Shown here piece by piece: positions 6,375-12,247 of a stretch of DNA of 12,247 nucleotides; position 1 is the first letter of the stretch, and the number at the start of each line of letters is the position of its first letter. A model generated the notes under the pieces. It saw nothing but the letters and a program-made list of their open reading frames with translations. It had not been told where the DNA came from and did not search any database. The position numbers were made by a program, and so were the translations under genes. The stretch lies in contig JBNJGU010000073.1 of NCBI GenBank assembly GCA_051747985.1, positions 1-12,247 of the forward strand, given 5' to 3'. The DNA comes from PWQG01 sp051747985. GTDB taxonomy: Bacteria > Pseudomonadota > Gammaproteobacteria > Pseudomonadales > Pseudohongiellaceae.

Positions 6375-6404
6375 AAAAAAGACAGGACCCGGGTCCTGCC
6401 TTTT
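6375..6404 (-). terminator. Intrinsic terminator of the ATP-grasp gene
   Basis: On the minus strand GGCAGGACCC pairs with GGGTCCTGTC (core: a 16-bp perfect palindrome at 6383-6398), followed by TTTTTT. A-T pairs can extend the stem on both sides. It begins about 30 nt after the ATP-grasp stop codon. The plus-strand side has only a four-T run, so function in that direction is less likely. Confidence 0.85.
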
Positions 6405-6431
6405 CAGACTGCGCCTTGATACGAAATGTCG

Positions 6432-7739
6432 TCAGACGTAGAAGTCCAGCTCCTCCTGCGCCTTGAGAAGATCCCGCATCACGATCGGATCTTCACCGAA
6501 GAAGAACACCAGCCCCCAGTGCGTGCCGAAGGCCGAGCGGTCCGGCACCGTCTCCTCGGTCGGCTCCAGCAGCTCATGCGATTCGAAGTACGGATGCTCG
6601 ATGGTCTCCTTCGGCATCTCCAGTTTGCTGACAACACGCCGCCGCGGGTACACGCCAAAGCAACCTGCATAGCCCTTCGCACCTTCCACCTCTTTGGGGA
6701 AAAACGCTTCGACTTCCTCTTTGGTGCTCTTGGGATCGAAGACCAGCATCGAGGCCTGATAGGCGCTGAAGCCATAGGCGCGCTCGATGAGTTCGAAGGC
6801 CTTGAATCCTGGTGGGCGATAGGCGACCTCGCCAAAGTACATCTCTCCGTCCGCCGCCACGAAATACTCGGGATGGATCAGGCCGAATTTGATGTCGAAA
6901 GTCTTTATCAGTTTCTTGATCTGCTGGGTGATCGCATTGCGCCAGCTCTCCAGTTCCCGCGTGGCGGGAACAAACACCGAATAACCCAGGGTCACATACT
7001 CGGAGATGTTGAGGAACTTGATTTCGCCATCATGGATCCACGCCTCGACGGCAAATTCCCAACCATCAAGATGGCTCTCCATCAACAGCGGATACTCTTC
7101 GTCCGGGATGCTGTCGATTTCGTCTATTTTGCGGATCATCCGATGTCCGAGACAGCCGGCCTTGTCGAAAGCCTTGACGTGAATGGGGTCATCGGGGTCG
7201 CCGTCAAGCTTGAGCAATGTCTGGTTGACACGCTTCATGAAGCGGATGATGTCCTCCTTCTCATGGGCTTCCTCGAAGATGCCCACCCGAATACCGCCCA
7301 GCTGGGCACGGCGTTTCATCAGGGCCTTGTCCCGGAACAGGATGGACTGGCCGTACATGCGCGGGTTGTCCATGAGCACGGAGTTGATCGCGCCGGACCA
7401 TTCCACCGTTTCCTCGAACAGCGGTATGGCCACATCGACGCCCTCGGCCTTGAGCGTTTCCGCAATCTCCATGGAACGGTCATTCAGACGCACGAAATCC
7501 CAGGGGATGTACGGGATCTTGTTGGCCTTGCAGAAATCCGCTGCCCAGTCGGGCGCCACCACCACATAGCGGCGGTCGAATTTCTGCGCGGCCTTGATGG
7601 CATTGACGCTCCAGCCCAGCAATGCGATATAGCCCTTGTTCGGGTCTTTCGGCGTTTCAGTGCCTTCGACGGAAGGCATTGTCGGATCAACCCACCCTGA
7701 CACGTCATTGGACGTCGGGGCTTGTGATGACTTCGACAT
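6432..7739 (-). CDS. ATP-grasp family ligase of unknown substrate
   Basis: A 435-residue cytoplasmic enzyme expected to make an amide or similar bond through an acyl-phosphate. After a low-complexity N-terminus (1-34), a pre-ATP-grasp domain covers about 35-115 (GYIALLGWSVNAIKAAQKF, then VDVAIPLFEE). The ATP-grasp fold follows: FRDKALMKRRAQLGG (135-149), the ATP-binding lysine region IHVKAFDKAGCLGHRM (186-201), YPLLMESHLDGWEFAVEAWI (216-235), HPEYF (289-293) and FGEVAYRPPGF (302-312). E291 and E304 are the likely magnesium ligands; the usual Asn two residues after E304 is Ala. The frame is open from 7766, but the start at 7739 has AGAGGAG 8 nt before it, in the 23-bp gap after the upstream stop codon. 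It is co-transcribed with the 667-residue gene. Precise reaction not recognised. Confidence 0.88.
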   Translation of the reverse strand: MSKSSQAPTSNDVSGWVDPTMPSVEGTETPKDPNKGYIALLGWSVNAIKAAQKFDRRYVVVAPDWAADFCKANKIPYIPWDFVRLNDRSMEIAETLKAEGVDVAIPLFEETVEWSGAINSVLMDNPRMYGQSILFRDKALMKRRAQLGGIRVGIFEEAHEKEDIIRFMKRVNQTLLKLDGDPDDPIHVKAFDKAGCLGHRMIRKIDEIDSIPDEEYPLLMESHLDGWEFAVEAWIHDGEIKFLNISEYVTLGYSVFVPATRELESWRNAITQQIKKLIKTFDIKFGLIHPEYFVAADGEMYFGEVAYRPPGFKAFELIERAYGFSAYQASMLVFDPKSTKEEVEAFFPKEVEGAKGYAGCFGVYPRRRVVSKLEMPKETIEHPYFESHELLEPTEETVPDRSAFGTHWGLVFFFGEDPIVMRDLLKAQEELDFYV

Positions 7740-7762
7740 AGTAAGTGCTCCTCTAGCATGGA

Positions 7763-9766
7763 TCATGTATTGACGTTGGAACGTCCCGCTGCCCAGCTAT
7801 CCCGTGCCAGAGCCATGGCCAGCTCCACTTCGCTGGCCGGAACATCCGCCGATTCACCTATTTCGAGTGGATCGTAGTGGAAGACGTATAACCGCGATGC
7901 GAACCGGGCGACCGGCAACGAGGCTTCTCCGTAGAGTTCGCCATTGCCGTGGGTGGATGTGACGATTCCCTGCCCCCAGTCCTGACCACTGTCATTGTTG
8001 GGATTGAAGAAATAGACGCGCATCACCTGATTCCTGTCGAGCGCAAGCCGCTGGATGGTGATGGCGTGCCAGCCGAGAAACCGCGAGGCGCTGTCGGTCA
8101 CCGCGATGCCGGCCGGCTGGGGGTTGATGACTGGAATGTTGCCATTGTAGAACGGGTGATAGGCCGCATAGAAGTCGCAGATGAAGCCCTCGAAATCCTT
8201 CAGACCGCCAGTGAACACATCGACCGCGATACGGAACCCATGGCCCACATGATCACCATGAAACTCGGCATTGACCCACTTGTGCGGATCCTCTCCGCGC
8301 CCGGCGCTGCGACGCCCCATTTCAAAATAGATACGATCAAGATGCGGGACGGTGACCAGGGAAACGGCATCCACATCCACGGGCGGCTCGGCGGCCAGTC
8401 CCGCGCCGAGCTCGCGGGAGGAAATACTGTTCCCTTCGAAACGCATCACGATCTCGTCGTCCCGCGCCGCCCAGGCGACAATCCTGAGCAGCTCGGCCGG
8501 CATATTGAAGGCCCACATGGACAGAGCGCGCGTTGACTGGCAGGTGGGGTAGTTGCCCTGCCCCACGCCCAGCGGGCGTCCGAGTACATTGAGCACATCG
8601 GCCAGCAGAAAACATTCCGGCGGGCGCCGATCGCCAAAAACGGCAACCACCTTTTGAGCCGCCGCCTCGCACAATGACAACCGTATCTGTCGCCACAGCG
8701 ACGGGGCGACGGCAGGCGAGTACAATATACCCCGCTCAAGCATCATGGCCAGTCCGTAGGTGGCCTGACTGGTTTCCGGAAACACGGCTTCATCGATCAG
8801 CCTGTGAATCAGTGCCGGATAACAATGAAAGGCATCTGCCCCCGTATGACTGAGACCGAGCGCCGTGGGGATCAGCTCATTCCAGCGGGCCCGCAGATAG
8901 CGGATGAACACCGACATATACGGTGAGACCAGGCCGGTGCCGTGCATGGCCCGGGCAAAGGCAATGGACTCCCGCAGCAGGGCGGCATCATCCATGCCCA
9001 TCAACCGTTGTTCATAGACCTCGAAACCGGGATCCTCCCGGCAACCCTCAGTGGGACCGAAAAGGGCATTGATCAGCTGCAGGGCATCATCTCCAGGCTC
9101 GCCGGCCATGGCTTCCGGGTCATGCAGACAGCCGGCAATCCGGGTCACCATCTGTTTGACGCCATCGACCTGGACCGGGCGTTGCGCCAGAATGCGCCAG
9201 ACTTCGGCCACCACGTGCTGCAACAGATCCCGGTAGCCCAGATGGCGCAGCAGATAGCGATACAGAGCCTGAACCGCATACCCGAGCTTCTCGGGTCGCA
9301 GTCGATCGCCTTCCTGCAACTCACCGGCCACGAGATCGAGATTCATCGCCATCACCTGGGCCAGAAAATGGTGTGCATGCTCCGCGGAGACGGACGGATG
9401 GGCGTAATCGCCCCTGGCGACCGCGAGCAGGCGGATCTGGCTCAGGCTTTCCACCACGGTCGCAACCGGGTCACCATGGCGAACCGTACGCACGGCAAGG
9501 GATGGCACGAGCGTCTGGGGATAATCCCAATCGCTACCGGCAAAAAAACCGGCCGCCTCGATGGCCGGCACACGCTCATAGAGGGCCACCAGCCCCCTGT
9601 CATCAGACATCAGAGGGCGGGCTGCATCAATGACTTCGAATACGGGCGATACCCCGGCTATGGCATTGGCGGCGGCAAGTCGTTCGATGGCGGCGTCGAG
9701 CTGATGTATCAGCCCACCTGAAATGCCGCCATTGTCGGAAAAAGACTCAAGGGCATCAGGATTCAT
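7763..9766 (-). CDS. Large protein with papain-like Cys/His/Asn pattern, family not recognised
   Basis: A 667-residue protein with no signal peptide or membrane segment, so probably cytoplasmic. Residues 1 to about 390 look alpha-helical and match nothing I know. The C-terminal third is richer in predicted strands and has GQGNYPTCQSTRALSMWAFN (402-421): Q403 lies six residues before C409, the same spacing as the oxyanion Gln and catalytic Cys of papain. Further on come GWHAITIQRLAL (565-576, H567) and VYFFNPNND (584-592, N588 or N590), a plausible His and Asn partner. This suggests a cysteine peptidase, amidase, acyl- or peptidyl-transferase (inference). The ATG at 9766 has only a weak Shine-Dalgarno; no better nearby start is seen. 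It is followed directly by the ATP-grasp gene and is divergent from mlaA. Confidence 0.82.
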   Translation of the reverse strand: MNPDALESFSDNGGISGGLIHQLDAAIERLAAANAIAGVSPVFEVIDAARPLMSDDRGLVALYERVPAIEAAGFFAGSDWDYPQTLVPSLAVRTVRHGDPVATVVESLSQIRLLAVARGDYAHPSVSAEHAHHFLAQVMAMNLDLVAGELQEGDRLRPEKLGYAVQALYRYLLRHLGYRDLLQHVVAEVWRILAQRPVQVDGVKQMVTRIAGCLHDPEAMAGEPGDDALQLINALFGPTEGCREDPGFEVYEQRLMGMDDAALLRESIAFARAMHGTGLVSPYMSVFIRYLRARWNELIPTALGLSHTGADAFHCYPALIHRLIDEAVFPETSQATYGLAMMLERGILYSPAVAPSLWRQIRLSLCEAAAQKVVAVFGDRRPPECFLLADVLNVLGRPLGVGQGNYPTCQSTRALSMWAFNMPAELLRIVAWAARDDEIVMRFEGNSISSRELGAGLAAEPPVDVDAVSLVTVPHLDRIYFEMGRRSAGRGEDPHKWVNAEFHGDHVGHGFRIAVDVFTGGLKDFEGFICDFYAAYHPFYNGNIPVINPQPAGIAVTDSASRFLGWHAITIQRLALDRNQVMRVYFFNPNNDSGQDWGQGIVTSTHGNGELYGEASLPVARFASRLYVFHYDPLEIGESADVPASEVELAMALARDSWAAGRSNVNT

Positions 9767-9971
9767 GTCTATACCATCACTCGTATCTCATTGAATGTCA
9801 AATCACTCTGGAAGCCCAACGTGGCAGATACGGGAGCACTCCAGCTGTGTGTCTTGCCGTACATATCATTGACGCAGTCCGATTTACACTGGTTGACCCG
9901 GACATTCCCATCTCCGGCTATTCATGTCATAACCGGCTCTCAGGGTTGCAGTCGGAAGGAGTCAGTGGGCC
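9767..9971. other. Divergent intergenic region between the 667-residue gene and mlaA
   Basis: 205 bp that must hold both promoters. On the minus strand a perfect TTGACA (9796-9801) faces the 667-residue gene but has no convincing -10 at 16-18 bp; a TATAGA lies too far away, next to the ATG. On the plus strand TTGACG (9869-9874) and TTGACC (9893-9898) are -35-like, again without a good -10. I see no convincing operator, riboswitch or small gene here. Confidence 0.4.
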
Positions 9972-10796
9972 ATGCGGGAATCAGTCAGCCTTGCGCTGTT
10001 TCGCGGCAGACTTCCTCTCGTTCTGCTATTGCTGCTGGCAACCGCGCTGACCGGAGGTTGCGTATCAGCGGATGATACCTCTTCAGACGGCGACGATCGC
10101 AGCGCTCGTGATGGTGATGTCGAAGGGGATGGTATTGAGGCGACGGTGGTGAGCTATGGGGACTTCAACGATCCTCTGATGGGTCTCAACCGCGCCATTT
10201 TCAGCTTTAACGATGTCAGCTATCGCCATGTCTTCATTCCCATGGCCCGGGGTTATTCCGGCCATGTACCGGAACCCGTGCAGCAGGGACTGGGCAATTT
10301 CTATTTCAATATCAGATCTCCCCTCTACCTGATCAACAACCTTCTGCAGTTCCGGCCCGTAGCGGCCGGCACCAACTTGTTGCGCTTCGGCATCAATACC
10401 ACTGTTGGACTGCTGGGATTCTTCGATCCTGCCCGGCACTGGTTCGAGCTGGAGAAGGCCGACACCAACCTCAACGAAACATTGACACAGTACGGTATGG
10501 AGTACGGCTTCTACCTGGTATTGCCCCTGATCGGCTCATCCGATCTGCGTAGTGGCACTTCCACCATCGCCGAGTCGTTCCTGAGCCCCATTTCCTGGGT
10601 TCTTGATGGCAGGGAGCGGATCATAGTCCAGGGTATCGGCAACTTCCAGGAAGTGGTGCCACAATTGCTGCTCTATACCGACGTGCTGGCGGACAGCGAT
10701 GATCCCTACCTGTTCATGCGCAACATGTATCTGCAGAACATCCTTCGGGATGCCGAGTACATGGCAGCTTCCGAAAGAGACGAACCGGCTCCGTGA
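9972..10796 (+). CDS. mlaA: MlaA/VacJ family outer-membrane lipoprotein
   Basis: An outer-membrane lipoprotein; family members remove misplaced phospholipid from the outer leaflet and pass it toward the inner membrane. 274 residues. The signal peptide has a hydrophobic stretch LPLVLLLLLATALTGGC with lipidation at C30 (an acceptable lipobox, with Thr at -3). An acidic, Asp/Ser/Gly-rich linker follows (32-55). The MlaA domain starts at FNDPLMGLNRAIFSFND (65-81), with RSPLYLINNLLQ (115-126), GLLGFFDPA (146-154) and YGFYLVLPLIGSSDLRSG (179-196) typical of the family; the usual GPS is GSS here. GGAAGGAG (9954-9961) lies 10 nt before the ATG. Its stop overlaps the RND gene start by 4 bp, so the two are translationally coupled and probably work together. 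Confidence 0.93.
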   Translation: MRESVSLALFRGRLPLVLLLLLATALTGGCVSADDTSSDGDDRSARDGDVEGDGIEATVVSYGDFNDPLMGLNRAIFSFNDVSYRHVFIPMARGYSGHVPEPVQQGLGNFYFNIRSPLYLINNLLQFRPVAAGTNLLRFGINTTVGLLGFFDPARHWFELEKADTNLNETLTQYGMEYGFYLVLPLIGSSDLRSGTSTIAESFLSPISWVLDGRERIIVQGIGNFQEVVPQLLLYTDVLADSDDPYLFMRNMYLQNILRDAEYMAASERDEPAP

Positions 10797-12247
10797 AACA
10801 ACTCGTTGACCTCATCACCCGCCACCCCCTCGTGGTGCTCGCCCTGTTCGTGGCCGGGTCGGCGGCCCTGGGCTGGCAGGCCCGTCATTTCGAGATTGAT
10901 GCATCGGCCGATACCCTGCTGAGCCAGGACAACGAGCACTACATCAGAACCCGGGTCATGAACCAGCGCTTTGCGCCCCAGGAATTTCTGCTGGTGGCCT
11001 ATGCGCCTCGGGATGGAGAACTGTTCTCCGCGCGAAGCCTCGCCGATCTGCGGTCACTCAGTGAGCAACTCCTGGCACTGGAACGGGTGGAATCCGTCCG
11101 CTCCATTCTCAATGTCCCCTTGCTGACCCTCATGGAAGGCGAGCTGGGCAATGCGGATGCAGGGACCTGGACCCATGAGCAACAGCAATTCAGCCGTGAA
11201 CAGCTGGCCGGCGCCTTCGCCGGCGACCCCATCTATGAAAACCTGCTGATCAACGCCGAGCAGAGTGTCACGGCCCTGCAGGTGTTGTTCAGTCCTCATG
11301 AAGAACTGGAAGCCCTGCAGTCCCGCATCACCGATATCCGCCAGAATATCCTCGAACGGGCACTTTCCGGGGAAGAACAGGATGAAATCACCGCATTGCA
11401 GGTCCGCGCCGAGCCCCTGGAAGCCGAATTGAATGACACCCGGCTCCAGGAAATCGAGAGCATCCGGGCATTCCTGGGAGACTATGAAGAACAGGCCGAC
11501 ATCTACATGGGAGGTGCCCATGTGCTTGCCTACCAGCTCATCGACATCATCAGGACCGACCTGTTCCTGTTCGGCAGTCTGATTGCCGGCATGGTGGCGC
11601 TGGTACTGTTGTTCTTCTTTGGCAGTTTCCGCTGGGTGCTATTGCCCGTGCTGTGCTGCGGTTTCAGCGTGCTGCTGACCATGGGTCTGTTCGGTCTGCT
11701 GGGCCTGAAAACCACGGTGATCTCCTCGAACTTCATCGCCCTGCAACTGATTCTGACCCTGGCCATTGTCATTCATCTGATTGTCCAGTACCGGGAGTTG
11801 AATGCCGAATCACCGGAGCTTAACCAACGGGAACTGATCTCGGCCGCTTTCCTCAAAAAAGTCGCGCCCTGCTTCTTCGCCGGCCTGACCACCTCGGTGG
11901 GTTTTGCTTCGCTGCTGTTCACCGGTATCCAGCCGGTGATCGCCTTTGGCTGGATGATGATCATCGCCATGTCCTTCTCGATCACCGTCAGCCTGCTGCT
12001 GTTCCCGGCCCTGATGGCCCTGTTTCCACGGGAAAAACACCCGGCCCGGCACAATCTCGCCAGGTGGTTCCTGCAGGGGCTGCATTACCTGGCCCGGCGT
12101 AACCCGGGAGTGACCCTGCTGTTGTGTCTGGGGGCGCTGGCGGGCGGGATCGTCGGGACACTGCGTCTGGACGTGGAAAACAGTTTCATCAACTATTTCA
12201 GTGAATCGACGGATGCACACCGGGAACTGAGCTTCATAGACCGGGAA
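10793..12247 (+). CDS. RND/MMPL family transporter, N-terminal half (runs off the right edge)
   Basis: An inner-membrane exporter of the RND superfamily, MMPL branch, whose members (MmpL, HpnN) move lipids or hydrophobic compounds. 485 codons are present, open to the window edge. A GTG start overlaps the mlaA stop as GTGA. TM1 spans about 11-31, followed by a periplasmic loop (32-252) beginning FEIDASADTLLSQDNEHYI and containing a charged, coiled-coil-like stretch (168-228). A cluster of helices follows at about 254-276, 280-303, 310-331, 357-378 and 384-410, including the family motif LTTSVGFASLLFTG (365-378). Another helix at about 438-457 opens the second repeat, LDVENSFINYFSE. The MlaA partner suggests lipid traffic between membranes (inference). 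The second half and any LolA- or MlaC-like partner would lie to the right. Confidence 0.92.
   Translation, partial: MKQLVDLITRHPLVVLALFVAGSAALGWQARHFEIDASADTLLSQDNEHYIRTRVMNQRFAPQEFLLVAYAPRDGELFSARSLADLRSLSEQLLALERVESVRSILNVPLLTLMEGELGNADAGTWTHEQQQFSREQLAGAFAGDPIYENLLINAEQSVTALQVLFSPHEELEALQSRITDIRQNILERALSGEEQDEITALQVRAEPLEAELNDTRLQEIESIRAFLGDYEEQADIYMGGAHVLAYQLIDIIRTDLFLFGSLIAGMVALVLLFFFGSFRWVLLPVLCCGFSVLLTMGLFGLLGLKTTVISSNFIALQLILTLAIVIHLIVQYRELNAESPELNQRELISAAFLKKVAPCFFAGLTTSVGFASLLFTGIQPVIAFGWMMIIAMSFSITVSLLLFPALMALFPREKHPARHNLARWFLQGLHYLARRNPGVTLLLCLGALAGGIVGTLRLDVENSFINYFSESTDAHRELSFIDRE

Noticed and set aside
6426..7700. Plus-strand open frame (424 codons) opposite the ATP-grasp gene
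   Set aside because: It mirrors the ATP-grasp gene almost end to end and has no recognisable motif or ribosome binding site. The minus-strand protein has clear ATP-grasp blocks.

Overview
The window reads as ordinary chromosome from a moderately high-GC gammaproteobacterium. The basis is a long-form LeuA start, a lactate/malate-type Mdh, QueA, a LytS/LytTR (AlgZ/AlgR-like) two-component pair, an MlaA lipoprotein with an RND/MMPL transporter, and an exported protein with a PEP-CTERM-like sorting tail. Genus cannot be fixed from the sequence alone. No transposase, integrase, phage gene or CRISPR array is visible.

Layout, left to right. The first 85 codons of leuA run leftward off the edge. A 186-bp divergent region holds two overlapping candidate promoters and two small palindromes, and then comes an Lrp/AsnC regulator (+). 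Next is a minus-strand block read right to left as mdh, sensor kinase, LytTR response regulator. It converges tail to tail with the lrp-like gene with 6 bp between them. To its right lies queA (-), and divergent from queA a tRNA-Leu(CAA) (+) with a clear sigma-70 promoter.

The 3' end of the tRNA overlaps, antisense, the 3' end of a gene for a secreted PEP-CTERM-like protein (-). After a spacer with a strong terminator come two tightly linked minus-strand genes that I consider the least ordinary part of the window. The upstream one is a 667-residue protein of no family I recognise, with a papain-like Gln/Cys/His/Asn pattern in its C-terminal third. The downstream one is a 435-residue ATP-grasp ligase. 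Divergent from them, on the + strand, are mlaA and, overlapping it by 4 bp, an RND/MMPL transporter that runs off the right edge.

How the genes may work together. The Lrp-like protein probably controls leuA and itself (inference from the divergent arrangement and operator-like palindromes). Mdh and the two-component pair look co-transcribed. MlaA and the RND protein form a plausible envelope lipid-transport unit. The ATP-grasp enzyme and the putative cysteine hydrolase/transferase form a candidate bond-making plus bond-breaking or bond-transferring pair, with unknown substrate.
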